The notes beneath the pieces were generated by a model that was given only the letters and a program-made list of their open reading frames with translations, searched no databases and was not told where the DNA came from. Both the position numbers and the translations under genes were made by a program. From NCBI GenBank assembly GCA_012295275.1, contig CM022678.1, positions 14,148,759 through 14,212,758 on the forward strand: DNA of 64,000 nucleotides. Direction: 5' to 3'. Of this stretch, positions 26,259 through 37,794 are shown piece after piece. Source of the DNA: Chrysomallon squamiferum. Its lineage: Eukaryota > Mollusca > Gastropoda > Neomphalida > Peltospiridae. How positions within the stretch are numbered: the stretch's first letter is position 1; the number at the start of each line of letters is the position of its first letter.

Positions 26259-26993
26259 TCAGTTTTTGTTAGTCCAAACATAAACGTTATCTGGGTCATC
26301 AGATGAATGAAAAGTACGTTTAACTCCATTGGGACCAGACGTCATTGTAGAACTTTGAAAATGTCCCTTTCCGTCAAAAGTAGTGGCAGAAGCAGATGCA
26401 GAAGCAGATGCAGAAAAAGACGTGGTATCAGTCTGGTCACATGACTCAGTGTTCTGCTGATCAGTCCATGTATAAACTCGATCTGGATCTTCTGATGAAA
26501 GGCGGGTGTATTTTACACCACTGCAGTCTGGTGACATAAAGGATGACGTAGAATAATGTTTACCATCTGACGAAGTGGAACTTGAAGAAGAGGAAGAATA
26601 TAAATTCGACGAAATTCCATTTCTTTTCTTCTTTTCTTTTGACCTGTCCGAATTCTTTTCACTCTCGGAATACAAACGATCAACTGGTGAAAAATAATGA
26701 CGTACTTGTTCTTTTGTCGTCTGCATTATGGTTTCGATTTGTCTTGCAACAGACTCATGATGTTTCCGTGCTAAGTCGTTTGCACGTTGGATGCCTTCTT
26801 CCATTACAACTGCATTCTTTTTAAATATTTCCTCTGCTGTTGAAATATGAGGCATGTCAAATACGTGAGTCACTTTATCTCCAGATGATGCTGTCGCTTC
26901 TGAAAAAGCGACTGAAGTCAATGACTCTGTCTTTTCACTAACTGCCAAAGCTTTTTGTAACAATACAGCAAAAAATAATTTTAATGCGTCCAT
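26259..26993 (-). CDS. Ser-rich protein with two C-terminal DGK/GVK repeats, unknown function
   Basis: A 244-aa reading frame in one exon. The acceptor TTGTTTCAG lies just above 27005, and the first ATG after it (26991-26993) gives MDALKLFFAVLLQKALAVSE, a hydrophobic start that could be a weak signal peptide. Residues ~50-110 look helical (AEEIFKKNAVVMEEGIQRAN, then RKHHESVARQIETIMQTTKE); a basic RSKEKKKRNG segment and a Ser run follow. The C-terminal half has two tandem repeats aligning as DGKxxxxSSxMSxxxxGVKxTxxSSxDPDxVYxWT (starting near DGKHYSTSSF and DGKGHFQSST), separated by an SASASASASA stretch. A GTGAGG|GTGAGT donor at 27687 marks a likely 5' UTR exon. I do not recognise the family. 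GPNG and DG..YST motifs recur in the neighbouring genes. Confidence 0.75.
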   Translation of the reverse strand: MDALKLFFAVLLQKALAVSEKTESLTSVAFSEATASSGDKVTHVFDMPHISTAEEIFKKNAVVMEEGIQRANDLARKHHESVARQIETIMQTTKEQVRHYFSPVDRLYSESEKNSDRSKEKKKRNGISSNLYSSSSSSSTSSDGKHYSTSSFMSPDCSGVKYTRLSSEDPDRVYTWTDQQNTESCDQTDTTSFSASASASASATTFDGKGHFQSSTMTSGPNGVKRTFHSSDDPDNVYVWTNKN

Positions 26994-27047
26994 TCTTTTG
27001 AAAATCTGAAACAATAAAAAAATTATCCTTCATCATAACCTACTTGT

Positions 27048-27052
<5 letters not shown>

Positions 27053-27131
<79 letters not shown>
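27053..27131. repeat. (CT)n microsatellite
   Basis: Pure CT run of about 80 bp just 5' of the coding exon of the Ser-rich gene. Confidence 0.95.
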
Positions 27132-27134
<3 letters not shown>

Positions 27135-27177
27135 CATATGTGTGTGTGATAATAAAACTAGAATTTTGTGTAACTTA

Positions 27178-27209
<32 letters not shown>

Positions 27210-27686
27210 TTATAGGTTAAAATATAGATTTAACGTTATTATCAAGGGAAAAAATGGGTCGGCAAACTTTAGAATGCGAACATTTGCACCTCCTGATCTA
27301 ACCAGTGTTCGAAAATGAATTCTGTCTTACGTTATTGTTTTACTTTCCTCTGGGATATACACGATTCTTGTTGATTACAAATATTAACAGCAAATAACAG
27401 TGGAATTGTCATGAGAAAACCGTTTATATTCTTGTATCGTATGTTTCGACTAACAAGCTAACATTAAGACAGTCGTTTCAAAGGTTTTTTTTACAATTAT
27501 ATTTAATATCAAATACATTTTCTGATAGCCTGTCGCAGATAAATAAAATTATAGAATAAATTTTATGTACTGTATTTTAAATTAGCACTACAGAGTAAAT
27601 TTATCTGGGTTTTTTTCTTGTTTTGTTTTTTAATTTTTTATCAATAAACTCCATCATGTTTAAGAAAGGAAAAGCACAACACTCAC

Positions 27687-27750
27687 CCTCACTGAATATC
27701 CTGTTTCTTTAGAGTAACGAGATATGCTATCAATATAATCTAGAGTCGGT
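27687..27750 (-). other. Probable 5' UTR exon of the Ser-rich gene
   Basis: On the minus strand a strong donor GTGAGT follows position 27687, and the next acceptor downstream is the one at 27006. The exon's 5' limit is not visible; the upper coordinate is a guess. Confidence 0.35.
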
Positions 27751-27834
27751 TTATTTTGAAAGGTGCCAGAGGCAAACTTTTAAATCACTCGATAATTATT
27801 TATATGTCTGTTGTATTACGTGGCAGCCTGTGAG

Positions 27835-28260
27835 AGGTTGTAAAACAAGTGTGTAAAGTCATGTCTCTATATATCCAACATTCTAAAATAGTTCGCAGGT
27901 TTTAATTAATATTAACGCAGGCCAGCTATTACAAGGCCGCAAATCATTACAGACAGTATAAATGTCCTTCTTTTCCGTATATAAATATTATTAACAAACA
28001 GATTAACTGGAAAAATCGACAGTTCAATAACTGTTTTTATTACGTTTATGAGTCTTTGACCTCTCTACCTCTCTCTTTTTCTCTTGCGGAATCTTCGACA
28101 TTACCTCTAATTCTTCAAAATGATCTCATAATAAGAAATTTCTCAGAAACTTTACCAGTCTGTAACATTTTCTCGGGGAAGTTAATTCTATTTTGTCACG
28201 GCTTATTTCCGAGAAACGATAAACCAAAACTGCCCCATGACTCATCGGCAGTGTAAAGAA
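27835..28260. repeat. Segmental duplication, copy 1
   Basis: Contains ggttgtaaaacaagtgtgta...tataaatgtcc (27835-27967) and ctcttgcggaatcttc...atgactcatcggcag (28078-28252). Both blocks recur in the same order and orientation in copy 2. Ends with TGACTCA, a consensus AP-1 site. Confidence 0.88.
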
Positions 28261-28529
28261 TAAAAACTAAACTTAAGTACATATATCTTTGGTTTCATCG
28301 AGGTGATTGGCTGGAACCATACGCACAAACACACACATACCTACACACAGACACACATACGTACATACTAAATAAGTTAATGGAAATTGCAGATCGTGAT
28401 AAAATTAAAATATTATACTATTATACATAGACAAAATTTTGAACTATGAGATATTCCTGTATAATGTTTACATATATATATCTATGCCTATAAACATACA
28501 TACATACATACAAACTGAGAGACAAAATA

Positions 28530-29200
28530 AAAAAGCAGTGAAATTTCCTTTTTTCTCGAGAATCGCGATTACCTGTAATTTTGTAGCTGTCGTGTGATGT
28601 CGCTGTGGGTTTTTCCACAATTTCCTCGGGAATATGAGGTTGTAAAACAAGTGTGTAAAGTCATGTCTCTATATATCCAACATTCTAAACATAGGTTGCA
28701 GGTTTTAATTAATATTAACGCAGGCCAGCTATTACAAGGCCGCAGATCATTACAGACAGTATAAATGTCCTAATATTATTAACAAACAGATTAACTGGAA
28801 AAATCGACAATTCAATAATTGTTTTGAATAAATCTGTTTTACATTTATATTTGTATTTATTTTTACTTCTTATTCGAATATCACTGCGCTCTTTTCAAAA
28901 ATAATAATGACAAAAATGTTCCACATGTTTATGTATTTTGTTTCTTTAACCTCTCTCTTCTTCTCTCGCGGAATCTTCAACATTACCTGAAAATTATCTC
29001 ACAATAAGAAATTTTTCAGAAACTTTACGAGTCATTTTCGGGAAATAATAACTATTCATTAGACAAACATAATACATGATATATTATGACTGACTATCTG
29101 TAACATTTTCTCGGGGAAATTTATGCTATTTTGTCACGGCTGATTTTCGACAAACGATAAACAAAAACTGCCCCATGACTCATCGGCAGGCGTGTCTGTT
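28530..29200. repeat. Segmental duplication, copy 2
   Basis: 28637-28770 and ~28950-29190 match the two blocks of copy 1, again ending in atgactcatcggcag. The leading part (28520-28640, ctcgagaatcgcgattacct...) matches 31085-31217 upstream of the Ser-rich mini-gene instead, so copy 2 links the two loci. Confidence 0.88.
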
Positions 29201-29985
29201 ACATAAAGAATAGATAGATTTGGAATTATCAGATATTCCTGTACAATGCATATAAAATGTTGATATGAATCAAAAATGATTTAAACGTTTGCATAATAAG
29301 CACATATTATGAATCATTTTCTGAATAATTACATAAATCCACTTTAGAACTATAAACTATCTATCTTCTATTTCGTTTTTATATTTTGGTTGTTACCCTC
29401 CATAGAAAAATCTCAGATGTTTCAATGAGAAGTTTGTTTACAAGATATAAAATGTCAGAAGAACGTGATGTTCATTGATACCTAATAAACCATTTAGATA
29501 TTTGAGCAAGGGAATTAGCCAGATGATATTTTAATTTAAAATAGAAAATGTTCCAGACGTGTTTCATGAAAACTGTTTTAAAATTCCAGCAACTGATTTC
29601 GGACATTTCAGACACCAAATAAGAGAAAATTAATACTGAATATGTTCACAAAACTTCAACTAAAAGGTTCTTGTTCACAACACACAAACAGATTATTTAC
29701 AAACACTTCCATATAAACCACATATAGATAATCTTCAAATATGATAAACAACAAACAAACACAAGATAACTAACAATGTATCTAACTAACTAGATAGCTA
29801 GCTAACTAAGCAAATAAATAACAGGACACCATTTAAAATTATTTATTTTTATTTTTATTTATAGGAATATATGAGAAATTTTACACACATAAGTTATTTC
29901 TCTACCGCAAACAGTTACATTCCACTATATTTTTCTTCAGGAAATGTCCTTCTTTCGAAACATAGTCATTCTTCTTTGCATGTCA

Positions 29986-30327
29986 TCAACGAATGTATCT
30001 GTTAAATAGATGTATAAATGGAAGTTATTCGCTTTTAAAATTTAAACACACAAACACACAAATCCATATATACATGCAGCAGCAACAACAACAACAACAA
30101 CTACAACAACAAGACATTAAATAGAACTAATTATTATAAAAGAAAGCAAATATTTACCTGTCGAATTCAACCTGGAAATTTCTACCAATTTTTATATGGA
30201 TGCTCGTTGATTCACTTGTAGAATATGTACTTCCGTCAGAAGTGGTTCCGCTCGAGGAGCTCGAGTGAGAGGCTGAAATCTCAACACTGCCGCCATTTCC
30301 GGTTGAAACTGTTCCAGATGAGCTCAT
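29986..30327 (-). CDS. 60-residue Ser-rich protein, unknown function
   Basis: Exon 30327-30158 starts with ATG after an acceptor-like TTTTTGCTTAAAG and ends at a GTAAAT donor in phase 2; exon 29998-29986 adds RYIR and stops. The product starts MSSSGTVSTGNGGSVEISAS, continues with a Ser run and SGTTSDGSTYSTSESTS, and ends with IHIKIGRNFQVEFD plus the four residues. No signal peptide or known domain is visible. One frame over, the second exon reads FVDDMQRRMTMFRKKDIS and stops, so a one-base error or alternative donor could change the tail. SSSSSGTTSDGSTYSTS resembles segments in the adjacent genes. Real as a gene by splice signals and composition; function unknown. Confidence 0.55.
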
Positions 30328-31084
30328 TGTGCTTTAAGCAAAAATTATGAATTACGTAATGTAACAACAACTTTCTTATTCGAGATAACAAAAATTAAAA
30401 ATTAAAAATTAATAATAATATATATTTTTAGGTTTGTTTTTTGCTTTTATTTTATTTTATTTTTTTTATTCATTTATTAATTAATTTAATTTAATTGTTC
30501 AGTCAATCTGTATTTCTGACATATTTTTAAATATCTCTCATTTATTATTATTATTATTAATATTATTATTATGCTATTAGATTTCACCATCAAAACGATA
30601 ATTATACAATAAGCAAATATAATGTTCAGCCTAAGATATTAATAGCTTACCTCATTCATAAAATTATCGGAACAGACAATAAAAAAACAAATTAATTAAT
30701 AAATTTTGAAAAGTGAAACGTAATAATAAACAATGTGCTACAGTGGGAGATTAAAAATAAATATTTAATAATTAATAAACAAATAAGTAAATCCAACACT
30801 TACATTTAACAAAAAAACCAACAAATCTTTAACACAATGTTTCTCGGCTGGTGTTTGACTGACACTGCTGTGAGTTCTGATTAATATAGTTTCCTGAAGA
30901 GCGACAACAACACTGAGATTTGAGTCGAAACGATTGAGTCTCCGGGAAAAACACGTTAACCTTTGACACAGCTCGCTTAATAGCGTTAGTTCGATTTAGT
31001 CGGTAAATTATATATACATATATGAATATATCAAAAAAAAAAAAAGAAAAAAAAAAGACCATTCAAATTTATATATAAACACAT

Positions 31085-31217
31085 ATAAACATATATACAG
31101 ACAGACAGACAAAATAAAAATGCAGTGAAATATCCTTTTTCCTCGAGAATCGCGATTATCTGGAATTTTGTAGCTGTCTTGTGATGTCACTCTGGGTTTT
31201 TCCAGTTTCCTCGGGAA
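31085..31217. repeat. Third copy of the cluster's duplicated upstream segment
   Basis: Matches 28520-28640 closely, including the ctcgagaatcgcgatta core and tttgtagctgtcttgtgatg. It lies between the Ser-rich mini-gene (-) and the LRAT-type gene (+), so it may be part of a shared promoter. Confidence 0.85.
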
Positions 31218-31425
31218 TAAAATAAACGTACAGCTTCAGTTCCCTTTATCTCGAACTAACAGGAATCTGACGAAATTTTAAAAATTCTTTGCGAATAAAA
31301 CGTTGACATACACGAAAGGAGTTCGACAGATAAAGTTTATAAAATAATTTCGAGAAAGATCCGAGTAACTTCAGCTGGTCTCAGATAAAAATCTACCACA
31401 GGTTGAGTCCATCGAGTATTCAAGG

Positions 31426-31827
31426 ATGTTCAGTTGGTTTAGCAGAAATCGTTCTGAAGATATCTATGTAAATATATCTGAATTTATTATTGTTGTTTTT
31501 GTTGTTGTTGTTGTTATTGTTGTTGTTGTTTAATTATTTTTAACTCGTTTTAGGAGAATGAGAAGAAAACTGCGCCGATGGGACGCACAGCGGACTCCAA
31601 GGGCAGACTACTTGAACCAGCAGATGCTGTGAGATTTGACTGCGGTGGTTTTCAGCACTGGGGGATTTACGTAGGTAAGACCATCATCTATTTGTTATTT
31701 ATACGGGTGTGCACGATTTTTAAGTAATTATACTTATATATTGAACTAATAAAGAATTCATTCGATAAAAATCTAAAATGGATGCCAGTAATTAAACACT
31801 CACTATTTCTCTTGGTGGTTTGAAAAA

Positions 31828-31862
<35 letters not shown>

Positions 31863-32108
31863 ATGTAAAAGTGTATGGGAGTATGTTCGCAAATAGTTTT
31901 TAAAGTATATGCATCCTACTTTTAAATGTATAATTTATTTAATAGGAGAAGGAGACATAATTCATATGACGGCTCAAGGAGTGACACGAAAGCACATATA
32001 TGACGTTGCAAAAGAATGTCCATATTACAGAGATAATTCTTTCGACAAAGTGCAGAGGTTTGTAGCATAATATGTTTTGTTATATCTGTGTCCGTCCGAC
32101 TGTGTGTG

Positions 32109-32200
<92 letters not shown>

Positions 32201-33207
32201 TGCTTTGTAACGTTTATTCATTTTTTGTTGCTGTTATTTGTATGACAGTCCATTCATGAAGCAGGGAATAATAAACATGGCTGAATGTCGTATTGGAGAC
32301 AAATCGTACAACTTCATCACCAACAACTGTGAACATTTTGTCAACCAAGTGCGATGTGGTAACCCCAACAGCCAACAAGTGAACGATGTGAGTTAACTAC
32401 CCATCTAATAATAAGAAGAAGAAGAAAGAAAGAAAGAAAGAATAAATGGATAATTTTTCCTTTAGTTGTATTTATGAATCGGAAAGATAATATTTTACAT
32501 TTAACTGTTATATATTTCACAAAAATCACAAACAAAGAACGGGACGGAGAATAAGAAAATGATAATAATAAATAATAATAAAATTGATTATATACTTATC
32601 TTTATTTATATATATTATTATTGTTGGTGATGGTGGTGTTGTCGTTATTGTTTTTGCTGCTGTTATTTGCTTGTTTTATTATTCATTTATTTTATTCTAT
32701 TCTATTCTGTTTATTTATTTATTTATTTTAGATATATATATATATATATATATTCTGTTGTTTATATTCTTATTTGTTGTTGATTTTGGCAGATATACTT
32801 TGGTGTTTATGCTATTGTTATTATTTGTTCATTTGTTTTCAAAATACTCTGTAAACTTAATTAAATTTGTTTTTCAGTATTTTAAAAAAAATCGCATTGA
32901 AAACTTTGATTTTGTTGACTACGGACCAAACGGAATTACCAGGACAACTTTCTTCAGTAACAAAGGCGGCCACATTTCTCAAACGTCCAGCTTTGGACAT
33001 GCTCAGTCATCTGTCACTGGTCAGGCGAGTGCTGCTGCTGTGGCCAGTACTCCGGGCGGAACAGTTTCGAGCATCATGACGCCTGAAGGCACGTACAGCA
33101 CAACGTGCCCACCGATGCATCAGATACAAGAAAAGGTTGCCACTGCGGCGCCCCCTGCTGACATGAAAGAGAAGCTGTTCTGTTCTGTTTGCCACGGAAA
33201 AAAATGA
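31426..33207 (+). CDS. LRAT/NlpC-P60-type thiol acyltransferase-like protein
   Basis: Five coding exons: 31426-31467, 31554-31674, 31946-32057, 32249-32387, 32878-33207; phases agree, 247 aa. The start is the ATG of MFSWFSRNRSEDIY. The LRAT domain (about residues 30-140) has VRFDCGGFQHWGIYVGEGDIIHMT with the catalytic His, a second His, and the nucleophile motif NNCEHFVNQVRCG. Family members (LRAT, HRASLS/PLAAT, others) are Cys-His acyltransferases or phospholipases. After the domain, a ~100-residue tail carries DYGPNGITRTTFFSNKGGHI, an Ala/Ser-rich stretch, TPEGTYSTTCPP and CSVCHGKK. No C-terminal hydrophobic anchor is present, unlike PLAATs. GPNG and G.YST motifs resemble those in the Ser-rich gene at 26.3 kb. 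AATAAA at 33237-33242 is only 30 bp past the stop. Confidence 0.88.
31822..31864. repeat. (AAAT)n microsatellite
   Basis: AAAT run in an intron of the LRAT-type gene. Confidence 0.9.
32109..32194. repeat. (GA)n microsatellite
   Basis: Pure GA run about 50 bp after an exon of the LRAT-type gene; it mirrors the CT runs at 27.05 and 36.87 kb. Confidence 0.95.
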
Positions 33208-35586
33208 TCCCAAAAATTTCAAAGTTGTCATTGACGAATAAAACCCTTTCCCACTTGTGTCCAACATTTTAAACACACACACACGCACACACACACACAC
33301 ACATACACACACACACACATGTGCACATTTACACGTTTACATAGACACATGTTAATGTTTAGTACCATTGCTTTGGTTTTAATTAATGTTTTATAAATCT
33401 GCACATAAGAACGCTAATGCTATCTTCCAATCTGTATAAAAATATAAACAGACTGCTAAAATAAACTCAGTTTGTTTACTCAGCGTCAGAGATTATTTAA
33501 CTGTCAAAACTACCAATCAGAAAAACATTTTTCTTTACCTCTCCTTTGTCCACTAAACTTCACCGTAGCATAAAATTACTCACCTTCGGTCATTTGGTCA
33601 TGCTTGAATACTGACCAAAGGATTATATCCAGCCTCATGACCTCTGACTGTTTCGTTCAGTCGATACTGCAGGACAAATATTTAACGAAGTTGAAACATC
33701 CAGCAAGGTTGTGTCCGACAAACATCTGACTATCTCTTTTCTGTTTTGATTCCGTAAGCATCAATTTTAATCATTCAATATATTTATAATAATATACTTT
33801 TTTGGATTGTCTCATTTGTTTAGATAAATAAAGTTTACTCAAAAAAAAGATGTCGTTTAAACATGGGTAATTAAATGTGGGTACGTATGAACGCTTCCAT
33901 TTTACTCCTTTAAAGCTGGAGTCGTGAAGTCGCCCACCGCATGGCGGACTGCTAGCTGTATTTTTCTTATTGTAGAAGAAACTTCAGAGATATCCTCAAT
34001 TTACAACTACAGAATGTGGCAACGACGGAATGTTTTAAACTGTACTCTTTTGTTGTTATACTTCAATATCAATTAATTATGCAGAAAACAAAATAAAACA
34101 TTACTCGACAAAAATTATGAATGTATTTAGACTTTTCTTATTTTCACAGGTACCCTTCATTGACGTATCATTAATAAGAGTAAATAATATTTTTTTATAA
34201 ATAAGATACATTTTCTTCACTATAGATTGTTAATATATTCGATACAGCTTTTAGCATGTTCTTCTTCTTCGTCTTATTATTATTATTTCAAAATCAGTTT
34301 ATTTTGTTTTTAATGTTAATATAGTGAATTTACGAATGAGTCTTTCCGAGTTACTGATTTTCAAAACTTCGTGGTAGATGTTAGAAATTTATAAACCATG
34401 TCAAAACACACAAAAGTAACGAACTTCAGAATTCCAGCTGACATTTTTTTCTCTTTTCATGAGTGTGTCAGAGTTCACGGGTCGCCTCTTTCAAATATCA
34501 CTGTTTCTTAATCATGACTTAGGTTTATTACGTTTTTTGAATAATTCTTTATTATTATTATTCGTTTAAGTATTTATTTTATTTTTGTTTATATTTATAA
34601 CATTTTCATAAAATTAAGAATGAATAAAGTAATAAATTTAAATAAAAAAGAACCAAAATAATTGAATAAATCAATTCAAAAAAACAACAAAATATATATT
34701 TTTAAAAAGTGATGTATTGTAACACACTGTAGGGTAATTCAAGTGAGACTGATGCAGTCACTTGTAATAGATGTGTGTGTTTTCTCTTTTCAAAGTCGTT
34801 TTGGAAGAAGTGCATTGTCCACAACGTAGCTTGAGTCACTCTTACTCATTTAATGTTTTTAAATTATACATTTATACCATCTTCATTTATTTAGACTATG
34901 CAGATAAATAAAACTTACTTAAAACAAAATGGATTCGTAAATAATGTAGGTCAAGGTATCTAGCTTGTTTGTTTCATAATTATTATTTTTTGTACATTAA
35001 ACACATTTATAAATTGATAGCATGTACTGTTATGTATGGTAAACCACATTCCTAAATAAAATTTATTCGAGTTTATCTTGCTTTTGGTTATAGGTAAATA
35101 TATAATTTTTCAAAACTGGTTTCAGAACATCTACGTGTTAGATGCAACCAAATAGTCCTTCGCCTTTTATAATTAGAGATGCTGGAAAGGTTGAAATATT
35201 TTCAAGTACAAATCATGGCAATCATTACACTATGGATATTTTAAATTAAATTAATCGGATACGGAACTTGCTGTACAGTGTACCAAAACCAAATCACTTT
35301 TATTACTTTGACTGGTGAAACAGTGTAAGTGCTAAAAATATTCATTTGTATTAAGAAACATGGATATAAAATAAAATTAGGAGAAAGTAGAATTAAGCTA
35401 CATTATCATGTCCTACCTCTCAAAAACTATTTATGAACTATATTCTGAGCTAGAACAAACATCACTGCTTAAGATATGGTTATGTAATTAAATTCACATC
35501 TGCAACAGTCGCCTGCATAGACAATTATATTGTATAGAAATACCAAATACAGCAACAGCATAATTTTCTGTTCAGAATTAGAAAGA
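33208..35586. other. Intergenic, no gene seen
   Basis: CA run at ~33272-33320; the rest is unique AT-rich DNA. A 5' UTR exon of the next gene could lie here but cannot be identified. Confidence 0.5.
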
Positions 35587-36006
35587 ATGGGAAACACGCA
35601 ACAAGGAAAAGCCTGTTCATCAAATTCGGCAACGGGATACATATCTACCAATCAGACTGGATCGTCATCTTCCGCACCAACAACAGAAACTGACGGTTTT
35701 CCATCCATTAACACCGGCGAGTCATCTGCGCATGAGCAGTGCTATAATTCAAAGGTAAATTAGATCATTGTAATAATTTATGTTTTAATTAAATATTATA
35801 AGATATAAAATTTTATGGGTAAAATAATAATATCGTTTTAATTTATAATGTTTGTTTCTTTTAATGAATGTCCAGTTATAACTGTTATGCTTTGAAAATT
35901 ATTTTCTACAAAGAAAAATAATATCGCTTTATTGTTGTGTAAGTATGTTTAAAATTTCGATTATTTGATATTTCAGGATAAGGAGAAGGGAGTTGTCATT
36001 GGTTAA
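35587..36006 (+). CDS. 65-residue Ser/Thr-rich protein with myristoylation-type N-terminus
   Basis: Exon 35587-35754 ends TCAAAG|GTAAAT in phase 0; exon 35977-36006 follows TTTCAG and adds DKEKGVVIG before TAA. The start MGNTQQGKACSSNSATGYIS fits an N-myristoyl transferase substrate (Gly2, small residue at 6 lacking but Lys8, plus a Cys that could be palmitoylated). The middle is STNQTGSSSSAPTTETDGFPS, similar in layout to the Ser-run/TT/DG segments of the neighbours. No domain recognised; probably an intrinsically disordered membrane-attached peptide. AATAAA at 36223-36228. An alternative is a chance frame, but splice phase, start context and polyA signal argue for a gene. Confidence 0.55.
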
Positions 36007-36172
36007 GTAGCAACTGAGGCTGATTTTATTTTATTTTTTTATTATTTTTAATTATTCATACTGCTTTTTTCTAGTTTTTGTTGTTGAGAAAATCAGACTG
36101 TTCGATCCCTGTTTATTATGTAACATCAATATTGATACCTCTGAAGTGTGAGATCGTAAATATCTTAATGTA

Positions 36173-36210
36173 AATTGATATCGATATCAAGTAACGTATC
36201 GATATCAATT
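36173..36210. repeat. Hairpin with 14-bp perfect arms
   Basis: Arm aattgatatcgata (36173-36186) and its exact reverse complement (36197-36210) flank 10 bases. It lies in the inferred 3' UTR of the 65-residue gene, just before its polyA signal. Confidence 0.85.
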
Positions 36211-36577
36211 ATGTGTATATAAAATAAATTTAATTTTAAAAAACTCTTCATTTTGTTTGTTATTATTTATTACTTGATTTAAACTGTGTACATCAAATAG
36301 ACATTATAAACTATTGATAGTTATATATAAATTATTATTTGCACAATTATATCCAAACACGTTGTTATGTTAATGGTGTTAAGGTTGTTTTTTATAGAGA
36401 AGAATGACCGCCGACTATGTGCAGGTCATCTGATACTGCTCAAACAGGACACAACAGATCTTTTCATGGACATTTCGTGAGGCCCGACAAATACATATTC
36501 ATCCAAATTTTAAATGTCAAAATTACTTTTCAGAGTGGTACTAAGACTAGCTGAAGAAATTTATTGAAAATTCGTTT

Positions 36578-36870
36578 TCATCCATTCTCGAAAATAAAGT
36601 CAGAGTGCGAAGCTGTTGTAACCAGCACGAGGGTATTGACCTTGACATCATCCGAAATAATCTCATAAGCACGTGAAATGATATCAGCCACGTGCTGCGA
36701 TGTGGCCCAAACGTGTAAAATCTGTTTATTCCATTTTTCTTGAGAGTTACTGCTCGACTGTATCACTCCTATAAAAAGATTTCATTAAAGTAGTGGTTTA
36801 TAATTTTGGAATAATGCATTGCGTCGTTGTTTTCACATTACGTTTTCAAAATTAACTCAAATACTGTTAA

Positions 36871-36949
<79 letters not shown>

Positions 36950-37746
36950 GAGACCAGGCACTTTCATGAAAAATTAACTGGTTAAATGTTTATATGTAAA
37001 TGAAAAGAACTCAGTTTCTATAATCATATACAAAAACTTGTTCGTGCCTGCAGTAATCCTGCAATGATAATCATTAATTTATGTCATAATCTGAGTTAAG
37101 AACAAATTATTTTAAATAAATAAAAATGCAAGATCGAATGAGACCATCGTGACTTATTTGACTGCAATGGTGTATTTACAAAATAAAAAGACATTTGCTT
37201 TTCTCAGGCAAATGATCGTTTTTGTGGCTTTCGTAGCATTTTAAAAGAATCTGCTACAACAGGTCAAATCTATTTAACTTTTGACTGACTAAATTTTTTT
37301 CAGAGTTGTTTTTCAGAAGTAAAACCGGTCTAAACATGGATCGGAGTCATTCCTTCGCAGCCACACTAGTTTAGTATTTGAAATTGTAGTATATTTATAA
37401 TTCGTTTCTAATTATTAAGGGCCTACCTTTTAATTTTTTGTTCAGTAGACGTAATGCATCATCGATGTTGTAGTGTCCCCTATACTTCATTGCTCGCGTC
37501 ACTGACACACCCAGTTTAGCCCCGTATATGCTGCAGACGTAATCAGTAATACTTCCACCATAAGGAAAATACGACACTTCCATTTCAGTCTGTGAAATTA
37601 AAAGAAAATAAATGTTTTTGGAAGGCTGATGAAGAAGAAAAAAATAATAATAATAAATAAAACTGGTAGTATCATAAACGGTGACTAAAAATGAATAACA
37701 AAATATCATAAATTTGTAACTTTCTTGGTATTTATTTACAGCTGTA

Positions 37747-37794
<48 letters not shown>

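Noticed and set aside
27046-27318. 90-codon frame beginning with a Leu-Ser run
   Set aside because: Translation of the CT microsatellite.
31922-32221. 99-codon minus-strand Leu-Ser frame
   Set aside because: Translation of the GA microsatellite antisense to the LRAT-type gene.
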